Positions 31,521 through 41,107 of a DNA stretch of 47,759 nucleotides are shown here, piece by piece. Location: positions 1-47,759 of the forward strand of contig NZ_BJND01000069.1 of assembly GCF_006539505.1 (NCBI RefSeq), in the 5' to 3' direction. The stretch's first letter is position 1. The number at the start of each line of letters is the position of its first letter. The position numbers and the translations under genes were made by a program. The notes beneath the pieces are model-generated. The model was not told the DNA's origin. It was given only the letters and a program-made list of their open reading frames with translations, and ran no database searches. The stretch is from Streptomyces spinoverrucosus (GTDB lineage Bacteria > Actinomycetota > Actinomycetes > Streptomycetales > Streptomycetaceae).

Positions 31521-33014
31521 ATGACCTCCTCTTCTTCCCCTTCCCAGGACACCAAGCGCCTCGCGCACGACTTTCCCGAAGGTCTTCGGGCCGATGCCCT
31601 GATGGAAGAGGACGTCGCCTGGAGCCACGAGATCGACGGAGAGCGGGACGGCGACCAGTTCGACCGCTCCGAGCGCGCGGCTCTGCGCCGCGTCGTGGGC
31701 CTCTCCACCGAGCTCGAGGACGTCACCGAGGTCGAGTACCGCCAGCTCCGCCTGGAGCGGGTCGTCCTCGTCGGCGTCTGGACCTCGGGGACCGTGCAGG
31801 ACGCGGAGAACTCCCTCGCGGAGCTCGCCGCCCTCGCGGAGACCGCGGGCGCGCTCGTGCTCGACGGTGTGATCCAGCGCCGCGACAAGCCCGACGCGGC
31901 GACCTACATCGGCTCCGGCAAGGCCGAGGAGCTGCGCGACATCGTGCTCGAAACGGGCGCGGACACCGTCATCTGCGACGGTGAGCTCAGCCCCGGCCAG
32001 CTGATCCACCTCGAGGACGTCGTCAAGGTCAAGGTCATCGACCGTACGGCGCTGATCCTGGACATCTTCGCCCAGCACGCCAAGTCCCGAGAGGGCAAGG
32101 CGCAGGTCGCGCTCGCGCAGATGCAGTACATGCTGCCGCGGCTGCGAGGCTGGGGTCAGTCGCTGTCCCGTCAGATGGGCGGCGGCAAGGGCGGCGGCCT
32201 CGCCACCCGTGGTCCCGGTGAGACCAAGATCGAGACGGACCGGCGCCGGATCCGCGAGAAGATGGCGAAGATGCGCCGGGAGATCGCGGAGATGAAGACC
32301 GGCCGCGACATCAAGCGCCAGGAGCGCAAGCGCCACAAGGTGCCCTCGGTCGCCATCGCCGGCTACACCAACGCGGGCAAGTCCTCCCTGCTCAACCGCC
32401 TGACCGGCGCCGGTGTCCTGGTCGAGAACGCCCTGTTCGCGACCCTGGACCCGACCGTCCGCCGGGCCGAGACCCCGAGCGGCCGGCTGTACACGCTGGC
32501 CGACACCGTCGGCTTCGTCCGGCACCTGCCGCACCACCTGGTCGAGGCATTCCGCTCCACGATGGAGGAGGTCGGCGAGTCCGACCTGATCCTGCACGTG
32601 GTGGACGGTTCGCACCCGAACCCGGAGGAGCAGCTGGCCGCCGTGCGCGAGGTGATCAGGGACGTCGGTGCCACCGACGTACCGGAGATCGTCGTGATCA
32701 ACAAGGCGGACGCGGCCGACCCGCTGACGCTCCAGCGGCTGCTGCGGATCGAGAAGCGCTCCATCGCCGTCTCGGCCCGTACCGGCCGGGGCATCGACGA
32801 GCTGATCGCGCTCATCGACAACGAGCTGCCCCGCCCGTCCGTCGAGATCGAGGTGCTCCTGCCGTACACCCACGGCAAGCTGGTCGCCCGCGCCCATGAC
32901 GAGGGCGAGGTGATCTCCGAGGAGCACACCCCGGAGGGCACCCTGCTCAAGGTGCGGGTGCACGAGGAGCTGGCGGCCGAACTCGCGCCGTACACTCCGA
33001 CGCCGGCGGCCTGA
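31521..33014 (+). CDS. hflX: GTPase HflX
   Basis: 497-aa ribosome-associated GTPase that splits stalled or hibernating 70S ribosomes. N-terminal HflX domain (VVLVGVWTSG, YIGSGKAEELR), Gly-rich linker QMGGGKGGGLATRGPGETKIETDRR, G1 GYTNAGKS at about 281-288, G3 DTVGF, G4 NKAD, then a C-terminal domain. The ATG at 31521 has TAAGGA upstream; the in-frame GTG at 31389 would add 44 residues of poor coding quality. Confidence 0.96.
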   Translation: MTSSSSPSQDTKRLAHDFPEGLRADALMEEDVAWSHEIDGERDGDQFDRSERAALRRVVGLSTELEDVTEVEYRQLRLERVVLVGVWTSGTVQDAENSLAELAALAETAGALVLDGVIQRRDKPDAATYIGSGKAEELRDIVLETGADTVICDGELSPGQLIHLEDVVKVKVIDRTALILDIFAQHAKSREGKAQVALAQMQYMLPRLRGWGQSLSRQMGGGKGGGLATRGPGETKIETDRRRIREKMAKMRREIAEMKTGRDIKRQERKRHKVPSVAIAGYTNAGKSSLLNRLTGAGVLVENALFATLDPTVRRAETPSGRLYTLADTVGFVRHLPHHLVEAFRSTMEEVGESDLILHVVDGSHPNPEEQLAAVREVIRDVGATDVPEIVVINKADAADPLTLQRLLRIEKRSIAVSARTGRGIDELIALIDNELPRPSVEIEVLLPYTHGKLVARAHDEGEVISEEHTPEGTLLKVRVHEELAAELAPYTPTPAA

Positions 33015-33047
33015 GCCGTCGTAAGCCTGCCGTGAAGCCGTAGAGAG

Positions 33048-33078
33048 AGGCCCGCCCCTGGTGTGAGGGGCGGGCCTT
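33048..33078. terminator. Rho-independent terminator after hflX
   Basis: AGGCCCGCCCCT (33048-33059) pairs perfectly with AGGGGCGGGCCT (33066-33077), a 12-bp stem with 6-nt loop, followed by TCATCATT. It lies between convergent genes and may stop both. Confidence 0.88.
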
Positions 33079-33118
33079 CATCATTGGCGCGTCACTGACC
33101 GACGTTCCTACGGCACCG

Positions 33119-34342
33119 TCACTGGCCCGCGAACTTGCCGCTCACCGCCTGGAACACGCCCTTGGCCTCGTCACCCAGCCGCGGCCCCGCCAGCCAGCCC
33201 GAAGTGACCGGACCGATCGAGGTGTTGGACACCAGCGCCGGCTGCCCGTCCGAGCCCGTCGCGACCCAGCCACCGCCGGACGAACCGCCGGTCATCGTGC
33301 AGCCGATCCGGTACATCGTCGGGTCCGACGCGTTGATCGACAGGCGCCCCGGCTTGTCCTCGCACTGGTACAGCGTCTGACCGTCGTACGGCGCCCCCGC
33401 CGGGTAGCCCGTCGCCGTCAGGCCCTCCATCTCCGGCACGGCCGGAGCCGCGAAGTCCACGGGCAGCGCCGAACCCACCGTCTCCTCCAGGGACTTGCCC
33501 CCGCTGCCTTCCTCCGGCGTCACATGGAGCACGGCGAAGTCGTACGCCGCTCCGTCCCCGCCCGTCGGACCGCCCTGCTCGATCCACTGGTCGGAGGTCT
33601 GCACCCAGTCGGCCCACCAGACACCGTACGGAGCGATCTGCTCCTTGGTGGCGCTCTGTAGCTCCGCGGCCGACATGGCGGCATCGTTGTACGACGGCAC
33701 GAACGCGATGTTGCGGTACCAGCCGCCGCTCTTGCCGGCGTGCACACAGTGCCCAGCCGTCCACACCAGGTTCGACTTGCCCGGGTTGGCCGGGTCCTCC
33801 ACGACCGTCGCCGAGCAGACCATCGTGCCTTCGGGCGAGTCGAAGAGCAGCTTCCCCGCCTCTGGCGCGTTGGTGTGGTACGACGCGGGCACGGCTTCCG
33901 CCTCCACCGGCTCCGGCGTCGGGTCGGTCACCCCCTGGTCTCCGGAGAGGTCGCCCTCGTCGACGGCCTGCTCCGGCTCCTGTGCCTCCCGCATCCGGTC
34001 CGGGTCCCACAGGTCCTCGATGATCGGGTTGATGAAGTCCTCGGCCTCGCGCAGCCAGTCGTCCTTGTCCCAGTTCTTCCAGGCGCCGTCCCGCCACTGG
34101 TCCAGGTCGATCCCGTGTTCCTTCAGCCGGTCCTTGATGTCGTCCGGGATCTGGATCTTTCCGTCGCCCTCAGCGGCCGCCGAGGCCGACGCCTGGGCGT
34201 CCGCCGCGGGGTCACCCGACTCACACGCGGTGGCGGTGAGAGCCAGCGCGGAAGCCAGCGCAACGGTGGCCAGCACAGGGGAGGTTCTGCGACGCGCGCC
34301 CCTCTCCCGGCGAGCGGTGAACGACGGCCGTATGGATCGCAT
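33119..34342 (-). CDS. Trypsin-like serine protease lipoprotein
   Basis: 407-aa extracellular lipoprotein. Signal with lipobox-like LTATAC (Cys40), then ~130 residues of acidic linker. The protease domain has catalytic His198 (VWTAGHCVH), Asp in YDFAVLH and Ser in TGGSSGGGW. It resembles the actinobacterial V8/trypsin-like family. The ATG at 34342 has GGGGGAG about 8 nt upstream; a longer frame to 34414 is rejected. Substrate unknown. Confidence 0.88.
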   Translation of the reverse strand: MRSIRPSFTARRERGARRRTSPVLATVALASALALTATACESGDPAADAQASASAAAEGDGKIQIPDDIKDRLKEHGIDLDQWRDGAWKNWDKDDWLREAEDFINPIIEDLWDPDRMREAQEPEQAVDEGDLSGDQGVTDPTPEPVEAEAVPASYHTNAPEAGKLLFDSPEGTMVCSATVVEDPANPGKSNLVWTAGHCVHAGKSGGWYRNIAFVPSYNDAAMSAAELQSATKEQIAPYGVWWADWVQTSDQWIEQGGPTGGDGAAYDFAVLHVTPEEGSGGKSLEETVGSALPVDFAAPAVPEMEGLTATGYPAGAPYDGQTLYQCEDKPGRLSINASDPTMYRIGCTMTGGSSGGGWVATGSDGQPALVSNTSIGPVTSGWLAGPRLGDEAKGVFQAVSGKFAGQ

Positions 34343-34486
34343 GGTGTTACTCCCCCTGGTGATAACGGACTCAGCGCCTGCCACACTATGCGGTCGCTGT
34401 GGGGGACTTCCCATGGAACGGCAACGGTTTCGCTACGGGCTGTCTGACCTGGCAACCCTCCAGCCCTTTCCCGAGTTGACGTCGCC

Positions 34487-35467
34487 TCACGTCCGATCGT
34501 GTCGGGGACTGTGATGCACATGGTCCAGCTGCGGGAGCACCTCACTGGCGATGAGTTCCAGGTGGTCGAGGTCAGTGAAGTCGATCAGTCGCAGATGGAT
34601 CCGGCGTGCGCCGATCGCGGAGAACTCGCCGAGCCGCTCCACGAGCTGGGCGGGGGATCCCACCACTGAATCCTCCGGTGGCAGCGCGCTCTTGACGTGC
34701 AGCGGGGCGGCCCGCCGCTGCGCCTCCACGTCGGTACGGCCGATCGCGACCACCACACCCGCCGAGAGCACCAGCGGTGGGCGACCGGCGTCGGACCGGC
34801 CGGTCCGGTCGCAGGCCTCGGCAACCCGGCGGTACGCCTGGGCCGTCTCGGCCACCGACTTGAAGGGCATGTTGAACTCGTCGGCATACCGGGCGGCCAG
34901 CTCCGGGGTGCGCTTCGGTCCGCGGCCCCCGACGATGATCGGCGGGCCCGGCACCTGCACGGGCTTCGGCAGTGCGGGCGCGTCGACCAGCTGGTAGTGG
35001 TCGCCGCGGTAGCTGAAGCTCTCGCCGACCGGTGTCCGCCACAGTCCGGTGATCACGGCCAGCTGCTCCTCCAGCCGGTCGAAGCGCTCCGGGGCGGCCG
35101 GGAACGGGATGCCGTACGAGGTGTGCTCCCGTTCGTACCACCCCGCGCCGAGGCCGAGTTCGACCCGCCCGCCGCTCATCCGGTCGACCTGCGCCACCAT
35201 CACGGCCAGCGGTCCCGGCAGCCGGAAGGTGGCCGAGGTGACCAGGGTGCCCAGCCGGATCCGGGAGGTCTCCCGGGCGAGCGCGCCCAGGGTCAGCCAC
35301 GCGTCGGTGGGGCCGGGCAGCCCGGGATCGGCGCCCATGGCCTGGTAGTGGTCGGCCCGGAAGAAGCCCTCGAACCCGCCGGCCTCGACGAGTCGGACGA
35401 AGCGCAGCTGATCTTCGTAGTCGGCACCGCGGTGCGGCTCGGTGAAGACGCAGATCCGCAGGGTCAT
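34487..35467 (-). CDS. LLM-class (luciferase-like, probably F420-dependent) oxidoreductase
   Basis: 326-aa TIM-barrel enzyme. Begins TLRICVFTEPHRGADYEDQLRF; GRVELGLGAGWYEREH and PPIIVGGRGPKRTPELAARYADEFN are typical of actinobacterial LLM-class F420 enzymes. Cofactor F420 or FMN cannot be decided from sequence alone. The ATG at 35467 overlaps the stop of the upstream ABC ATPase gene (ATGA), so it is coupled to the importer. It may oxidise the imported compound (inference). Confidence 0.87.
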   Translation of the reverse strand: MTLRICVFTEPHRGADYEDQLRFVRLVEAGGFEGFFRADHYQAMGADPGLPGPTDAWLTLGALARETSRIRLGTLVTSATFRLPGPLAVMVAQVDRMSGGRVELGLGAGWYEREHTSYGIPFPAAPERFDRLEEQLAVITGLWRTPVGESFSYRGDHYQLVDAPALPKPVQVPGPPIIVGGRGPKRTPELAARYADEFNMPFKSVAETAQAYRRVAEACDRTGRSDAGRPPLVLSAGVVVAIGRTDVEAQRRAAPLHVKSALPPEDSVVGSPAQLVERLGEFSAIGARRIHLRLIDFTDLDHLELIASEVLPQLDHVHHSPRHDRT

Positions 35468-36249
35468 CGCCCCTCCGTTTCGGCCGACGTGGACATGTCC
35501 TGCTCCATCAGCAGCTCGTGCAGATCGGCGCTGCACCGGGCCACTTCGTCGAGATACGCGGTACGGCCCAGCGTCCTCGGCCGGGGGATGCCGATGTCGA
35601 CGATCTTGCGGATCCGGCCCGGGCGCGGGGTGAGCACCACCACCCGGTCGGCGAGCAGCACGGCCTCGTCTATCGAGTGGGTGACAAAGACGACGGTGGC
35701 GGAGTTCTCGATGTGGACGCGTTGCAGCTCCACCGCGAGTTCCGCGCGGGTCAGCGCGTCGAGTGCGGAGAACGGCTCGTCCATGAGCAGCACCCGGGGC
35801 TCACCCATCAGCGACCGGCACAGTGAGACACGCTGCTGCATACCGCCGGAGAGCTCGTGCGGCCGGTGCTTCTCGAAGCCGCTCAGTCCGGCCGTCTCCA
35901 GCAGCCGGTACGCCCGGTCGCGGTGCTCGGTCTTGTTCCAGCCGAAGATCTCCACGGGCAGCAGGACGTTGTCGAGGACGGACCGCCAGGGCAGCAGGGC
36001 CGGCCGCTGGAACAGCATGGCGACATCCCGACGGGCTCCGGTGACTCGCTCGCCGCCGATGCTGATCTCGCCCTCGGTGACCGGCAGCAGCCCGGCGATC
36101 AGCCGCAGCAGTGTGGACTTGCCGCACCCGGACCGGCCCACCACGGCCACGAACTCACCCTCGGCGATGTGAAGGCCAACGCTCTGGAGCGCCACCGTCG
36201 AACCGGACCGGCTGGTGAAGCTCCGGGACACGCCGGTGAGTCTGATCAT
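35464..36249 (-). CDS. ABC importer ATPase (SsuB/TauB/NrtD type)
   Basis: 261-aa ATPase. Walker A GRSGCGKST, signature LSGGMQQRVSLCRSL, Walker B VLLMDEPFSALD, H-loop FVTHSIDEAV. It belongs to the nitrate/sulfonate/taurine importer group. It should energise the permease encoded divergently at 37537. The 199-nt gap to the divergent binding-protein gene carries both promoters. Confidence 0.93.
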   Translation of the reverse strand: MIRLTGVSRSFTSRSGSTVALQSVGLHIAEGEFVAVVGRSGCGKSTLLRLIAGLLPVTEGEISIGGERVTGARRDVAMLFQRPALLPWRSVLDNVLLPVEIFGWNKTEHRDRAYRLLETAGLSGFEKHRPHELSGGMQQRVSLCRSLMGEPRVLLMDEPFSALDALTRAELAVELQRVHIENSATVVFVTHSIDEAVLLADRVVVLTPRPGRIRKIVDIGIPRPRTLGRTAYLDEVARCSADLHELLMEQDMSTSAETEGR

Positions 36250-36448
36250 CCGGCGGTCTCCCCATCAACTGGCGATCGCGATGCTGGCCGGTCCATGACG
36301 CGCGGTCAGGCTACCCGGGACAGACCGCTCGGCGGTACCTGTCGCACTGTCGGCGAATTCCGCACGCCCGGTCTCACAACTGCCAGTCTCTCGTACGCTG
36401 TTGCCCGCACGAAGTGTCATGCCTCCGACGGTCGGAAAGGACCTCACT

Positions 36449-37480
36449 GTGCGCATGAACAGCTTCGCCCGAACGGTCGCTGCGGTGGCCCTGGCCACGG
36501 TGCTGGCACTGGTGTCGGGGTGCGGCGAGTCGGACTCCGACGACGGCGCCGGTACGGACGCCGAGCCACTGGAGAAGGTGACCTACCTGACCTCGTTCGG
36601 CAACTTCGGCCGGGATGCGTACGCCTGGGTCGCGAAGGACAAGGGGTTCTTCGAAGAGGCAGGCTTCGACGTGGAGATCAAGCCGGGACAGGGCACCGGC
36701 GGCGTGATTCCGGCCGTCGTGAGTGGCCAGGCGCAGTTCGGCCCGATCGACCTGACGGGCGGTCTGCTGCACATGGGCAGCGGCCAGGCCAAGGACTTCG
36801 TCGCGGTGGCCGCCATCCAGCAGCGCACCATGGCCGCGATCGCCACCACCGAGGGCAACGGCATCGCCGTACCGAAGGACCTCGAGGGCAAACGACTTGC
36901 CGACACGCCCGGCTCTGTCGTGCGCAACCTCTTCCCGACGTACGCCCGACTGGCCGGAGTGGACGCGGGCAAGGTGACCTGGGTCAACGGCGACGCACAG
37001 ACCCTCATGGGCACGCTCGCCACCGGCTCGGTGGACGGCATCGGCCAGTTCGTGGTGGGGAAGCCGACCATCGAGGCGGTGACCAAGAAGAAGGCCGTCC
37101 TGCTCCCGTACAGCGACGTGATCCCCGATCTCTACGGAAACGTGCTGATCACGTCCAAGAAGCTCGCCGAGCAGGAGCCGGAGATGGTGAAGCGGTTCAG
37201 CACCGCGCTGCTCAAGGGCTTGGAGTACAGCCTGGCCAACTCGAAGGAGGCCGCCGAGATCCTGAAGCGGAACGTGGACGCCACGAATCCGGCGGCTGCG
37301 GCTGCCGAGTTGGAGTTGATGGCCGCGTACGTCAGGCCAGGCGGTTCCGGCACGGCGATCGGGACGCTGGACTCCGGACGGGTCGCGAAGAGCATCGCGA
37401 TCCTGCAGAGCGCGGATGCGCTGCCGCAAGGAATGACCCCGGAAGAGATCATCGACTTCGACCTCGTACCGAAAGCCTGA
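36449..37480 (+). CDS. ABC importer substrate-binding lipoprotein (NMT1/SsuA-like)
   Basis: 343-aa extracellular binding protein. Signal with lipobox LALVSGC (Cys25), then VTYLTSFGNFGRDAYAWVAKDKGFFEEAGFDVEIKPGQGTGG, the typical NMT1/THI5-like N-terminal lobe. The substrate class (sulfonate, nitrate, pyrimidine or other) cannot be read directly. The GTG at 36449 is chosen because AAAGGA lies 7 nt upstream; an ATG two codons later is also possible. Confidence 0.9.
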   Translation: MRMNSFARTVAAVALATVLALVSGCGESDSDDGAGTDAEPLEKVTYLTSFGNFGRDAYAWVAKDKGFFEEAGFDVEIKPGQGTGGVIPAVVSGQAQFGPIDLTGGLLHMGSGQAKDFVAVAAIQQRTMAAIATTEGNGIAVPKDLEGKRLADTPGSVVRNLFPTYARLAGVDAGKVTWVNGDAQTLMGTLATGSVDGIGQFVVGKPTIEAVTKKKAVLLPYSDVIPDLYGNVLITSKKLAEQEPEMVKRFSTALLKGLEYSLANSKEAAEILKRNVDATNPAAAAAELELMAAYVRPGGSGTAIGTLDSGRVAKSIAILQSADALPQGMTPEEIIDFDLVPKA

Positions 37481-37536
37481 GTGGCCGGGCAAAGGGGCGA
37501 GCAAAGGGACGAGCTGGGCGGCTCGAGGAGGATGGG

Positions 37537-38385
37537 ATGACCGAACTCTCGCAGCCGCAGCAGGCCCCGGCGGCGGCCCCGGAGCCGATGCCCGTGCCGC
37601 GAGTCGGATTCCAGCGCAGGACGAGCATGGGCGCCGTACTGCTTCCCTTGGCCGGGCTGCTGGTCGCGCTCGGCGTGTGGTGGCTTCTCACGTCGGTGCT
37701 GGAGGTGATCCACCCGGTGGTGCTGCCTCCCCCCGGTGCCGTGCTCTCGGCATTCACCGCAGCCCCGGCCCAGTTCCTGGAACACACCGCCGACACCACG
37801 GTGGAGACGGTTGTGGGCTTCGTTCTCTCCAGCACCTGCGGAGTTCTGATCGGACTGTCACTGGCCGGCTCGCGGGTACTGGAGCGCATGTTCACGCCGC
37901 TGCTGGTGGCCGTCAACGCGGTTCCGAAGATTGCGCTTGGGCCGCTGCTGGTGGGTGCTTTCGGCTGGGGGCAGAAGCCGGTCCTGATCATGGTCTTCCT
38001 GCTCTGTTTCTTCCCGATCGTGCTGTCCACCGCGACCGGCCTCACGTCGACCCCGGCGGACCTGGCCGAGTTGGCGCGCTCGCTGGACGCCTCGCGCTGG
38101 CAGGCGTTCCGGAAGATCCGGCTGCCCGCCGCGCTGCCGCAGATCTTCGTCGGCCTGAAGGTGGCCATGCCGCTGGCCGCGATCGGCGCGGTCATCGGTG
38201 AGTTCCAGGCCGGGGAGGCCGGGCTGGGCCATCTGATCGTGCAGGCCGGTGGGGTCGGCGACACCGCCACTGCCTGGGCGGCGATCATCCTGATCGGGAT
38301 GATGAGCATTCTGCTCTACTTCGCTTTGACGTTGTTGGAGCGGTTCGCGCTTCCCTGGGTCAGGGAGACCACCTCGCGCGGGTGA
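37537..38385 (+). CDS. ABC importer permease (SsuC/TauC type)
   Basis: 282-aa permease with six TM helices. The coupling loop ELARSLDASRWQAFRKIRLPAALPQIFVGLKVAMPLA is the conserved EAA motif. It starts at ATG 37537 with GAGGAGG 5 nt upstream. It forms the importer with the 36449 binding protein and the 35464 ATPase. The 56-nt spacer before it holds a short GGGGCGAGCAAAGGGACGAG repeat. Confidence 0.93.
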   Translation: MTELSQPQQAPAAAPEPMPVPRVGFQRRTSMGAVLLPLAGLLVALGVWWLLTSVLEVIHPVVLPPPGAVLSAFTAAPAQFLEHTADTTVETVVGFVLSSTCGVLIGLSLAGSRVLERMFTPLLVAVNAVPKIALGPLLVGAFGWGQKPVLIMVFLLCFFPIVLSTATGLTSTPADLAELARSLDASRWQAFRKIRLPAALPQIFVGLKVAMPLAAIGAVIGEFQAGEAGLGHLIVQAGGVGDTATAWAAIILIGMMSILLYFALTLLERFALPWVRETTSRG

Positions 38386-38533
38386 CTCCGGTGGACTGCA
38401 AGAGCCTGCGGGTATGGGGAGCTGGGGCCTGGGGCGAGTCCGTGTCTCCGATTGCAGTACGCCGATGCATCACTCCCTGGCCTGCCGGGCAGGCAAGACG
38501 TTGTTCAGTGCGGAACCTCTCAGGGGGAGCCTC

Positions 38534-39898
38534 GTGTCCACAACCGCAACGGATGCCGCCGCTTCGGCGGGGGATGGGGACGAGACCCCGTTGCGGCGGG
38601 CCATCGGTCCCCGACTGCTGGTCCTGTTCGTGATCGGCGACATCCTCGGTACCGGGATCTATGCCACCACCGGTCAGGTCGCCGGCAAGGTGGGCGGGGC
38701 CCTGTGGCTGCCGTTCGTCATCGGGTTCGTCGTGGCCATCCTGACAGCCGCCTCGTACGTCGAGCTGGTCGGCAAGTATCCGAAGGCGGCCGGCGCCGCG
38801 CTCTACACCCAGAAGGCGTTCCAGGTCCCGTTCCTCACCTTCATCATTGCCTTCATGGTGATGTGCTCGGGCCTGTCCTCGGCGAGCGCGGCGGCCCGCG
38901 CCTTCAGCGGCGACTACTTCGCCGAGTTCACGGACTTCTTCCCGCCCACCCTCATCGCGATCCTGTTCATCCTCGCCCTGGCGGCCCTGAATCTGCGGGG
39001 CGTGTCGGAGTCCGTGAAGACCAACGTGGTCCTCACCATGGTCGAACTGACCGGCCTGCTCGTCATCCTCACGATCGGCGCCTGGGCTGTCCTGAGTGGT
39101 GAGGGTGAACCCTCCCGACTCGGCGAGTTCCAGGCAGAGGGCACCGGTTACGCGCTGATCACCAGCGTGCTGGGAGCGACAGCCCTCGGCTTCTTCGCCT
39201 TCGTGGGCTTCGAGGACTCCGTCAACATGGCCGAGGAGACCAAGGATCCGGCGCGTACGTTCCCGCGCGCCATCTTCACCGGCGTCGCCGTCACCGGCAC
39301 CATCTACGTCCTGGTCGCCCTGGTCTCCTCGCTGCTCGTCGACTACCGCGTGCTGGAGGGCTCCAGCGGCCCGCTGCTGGAGGTCGTCAAGGCCGGCGGG
39401 CTCGACTTCCCGCCCAAGCTGTTCGCGCTGATCGCCCTGTTCGCTGTCACCAACTCGGCACTGATCAACATCATGATGGCGTCCCGCCTCTGCTACGGCA
39501 TGGCGAACGAACGCATCCTGCCGCGCGCCCTGGGCCGTGTGCTCCCCCGGCGCCGCACCCCGGTCGTCGGGATCGTCTTCGTCTCGCTCCTCGCCATCGG
39601 CCTGGTCTCCACCGGGGAGATCGCGGGTCTCGGCGACACCACGGCCTTCCTGCTCCTGTGCGTCTTCGCCGTCGTCAACATCGCCGTCCTCGTCCTGCGC
39701 CGCGACCGCGTCGAACACCAGCACTTCCGTACACCGACGGCCCTGCCGGTGCTGGGCGCGATCACCGCCCTGATCCTGGCCAGCCCGCTGTCCGACCGGC
39801 CCGCGGACGTCTACATCCGGGCGGGCGTACTCCTGGCCATCGGAATCGGGCTGTGGGCGCTCAACAAGATGGTGATGAAGGTACGCGGCGAGGCGTGA
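38534..39898 (+). CDS. APC-superfamily amino acid permease
   Basis: 454-aa transporter with about 12 TM helices. The first helix GPRLLVLFVIGDILGTGIYATTGQVAGKVGG has the unwound GxG substrate site, and GFFAFVGFEDSVNMAEETKDPARTFPRAI is the conserved TM6-7 loop. The GTG at 38534 has GGGGGAG 4 nt upstream; the frame extends to 38414 but the extra residues look non-coding. Substrate unknown. Confidence 0.9.
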   Translation: MSTTATDAAASAGDGDETPLRRAIGPRLLVLFVIGDILGTGIYATTGQVAGKVGGALWLPFVIGFVVAILTAASYVELVGKYPKAAGAALYTQKAFQVPFLTFIIAFMVMCSGLSSASAAARAFSGDYFAEFTDFFPPTLIAILFILALAALNLRGVSESVKTNVVLTMVELTGLLVILTIGAWAVLSGEGEPSRLGEFQAEGTGYALITSVLGATALGFFAFVGFEDSVNMAEETKDPARTFPRAIFTGVAVTGTIYVLVALVSSLLVDYRVLEGSSGPLLEVVKAGGLDFPPKLFALIALFAVTNSALINIMMASRLCYGMANERILPRALGRVLPRRRTPVVGIVFVSLLAIGLVSTGEIAGLGDTTAFLLLCVFAVVNIAVLVLRRDRVEHQHFRTPTALPVLGAITALILASPLSDRPADVYIRAGVLLAIGIGLWALNKMVMKVRGEA

Positions 39899-39991
39899 GC
39901 GGCATCGTCTTCCGGGTGGGCGCGGTGATGTGACGACGCCATGGGCAAGGCGCTTGCGTCCATCGGTGCCCGGCACCTCTGCCTCCGCGAC

Positions 39992-40622
39992 TCATGCCCC
40001 GTGCCACCACAGCAAGGCCGTTTGGGCATCGGGCACCGGTCTGGCAACAGGGCACCCGCGCGTGCAGCCTGCCTCCCATGTGCGCGTGCGGCGCTGGTCC
40101 AGGACGCGTGGGGTGAGGCGGTAGGCGAGTGCGCCAGCGGCGAGCACCGTAATTGCGGCGAGAGCGCCGGAGCTGACGGCGCGGTTGCGGATCTCCTCCG
40201 GCGGCATGGGCGGCAGATCGCTCGGACGGCGCAGCGGGCTGCGCCGCCACCAGGGGATGGTGCGTACGGGCGGCGGCTGAACGCACGGGATCGGGTCGGG
40301 CACGTCGCCTCCGGCCACGAAGTTGTAGGGGTTCGGCCGGTCGGAACCGCTTGGGAGCAGCTTCGCCAGGGGGTGGCGTGCAAAGGGGGCCCAGCGAGGG
40401 ATGGTGCTGGGCGGCTCCCGCCGCCCGCAGCACGAGGCCAGGCTGTCGGCAAGGCGGAGCGGTTCCGCGCCGAGCGGAGAGTCGGCGCTCCACACCGCTT
40501 CGAAGGAGATGTGAGCCCGTATTTGAACACCTGCCCGACGCGACGAGGACGTCGACGTCACCGCGCACTCGGAGGGTCATCGCGGTGGGGCGCAGCAGCC
40601 AACCCGGCCACTCGGTATCCAC
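39992..40622 (-). pseudogene. Possible frameshifted remnant of a membrane protein gene
   Basis: On the minus strand one frame (from about 40622) reads VDTEWPGWLLRPTAMTLRVRGDVDVLVASG with coding-like third bases, then the coding signal moves to another frame (about 40510 to 39992) containing DRPNPYNFVAGGDVPDPIPC and, near its end, AVSSGALAAITVLAAGALAY, a single TM helix. The change of frame suggests a frameshifted or decayed gene. I recognise no family. The stop is TGA at 39992. Confidence 0.35.
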
Positions 40623-41107
40623 ACAGAGCTACACCTTCATGGCCTGCTGACGCATGTGTTGGACCGGCAACGGTTCCGTCATGGCAAGGATCTTGGAGCA
40701 ACCCGTAACCCGGTGGCTGGACCACGGTTGGTAGCGGTGGTGGTAGGGAGCGGGGCTGGTGCGTGTGCCCGTGCTGCCTGCGTTGCCTCGGGAGGTGTGC
40801 TGTCGGGAGTGGCTGTGCAGAGGCGCGACGCGGCGCGGGCCCTTGAGTGGGCTCGCGGGTGTGCGAGCCCGTCGCGGACCGGTGACCCGACCGCCAAGTC
40901 GTGACGCACCGGGCCGCGCTGCCGTGGGCGCCGGGCAGGTGCACGGCGGCCGGACGCTTGCCACTCGGCCACTCGGCCAGTCGGCGAGTGAGGGCGCGGG
41001 AAGCGGAAGCGGGCGATCGACGGCCGGATGCGAAGAGCGCGAGACCAACTCGTCGCCTCACACCGGCGGGAGGCCGCCCCGGAGCGGGAGGACTGGGAGC
41101 CGTGGCA
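40623..41107. other. 485-nt region without a supported gene
   Basis: Between the remnant and the aminotransferase-like gene. It holds a perfect 8-bp hairpin (GGGCTCGC at 40849-40856, GCGAGCCC at 40863-40870), repeated CACTCGGCCA-type sequence near 40970-40990 and the promoter zone of the siderophore operon. I found no iron-box (DmdR/IdeR TTAGGTTAGGCT-like) sequence, and no frame shows convincing codon use. Confidence 0.5.

Noticed and set aside
35857..37536. Upstream extension of the permease frame across the binding-protein gene
   Set aside because: It would overlap two well-supported genes; the ATG at 37537 has a strong SD.
40623..41107. Iron box upstream of the siderophore operon
   Set aside because: No TTAGGTTAGGCT-like dyad was found by eye on either strand.
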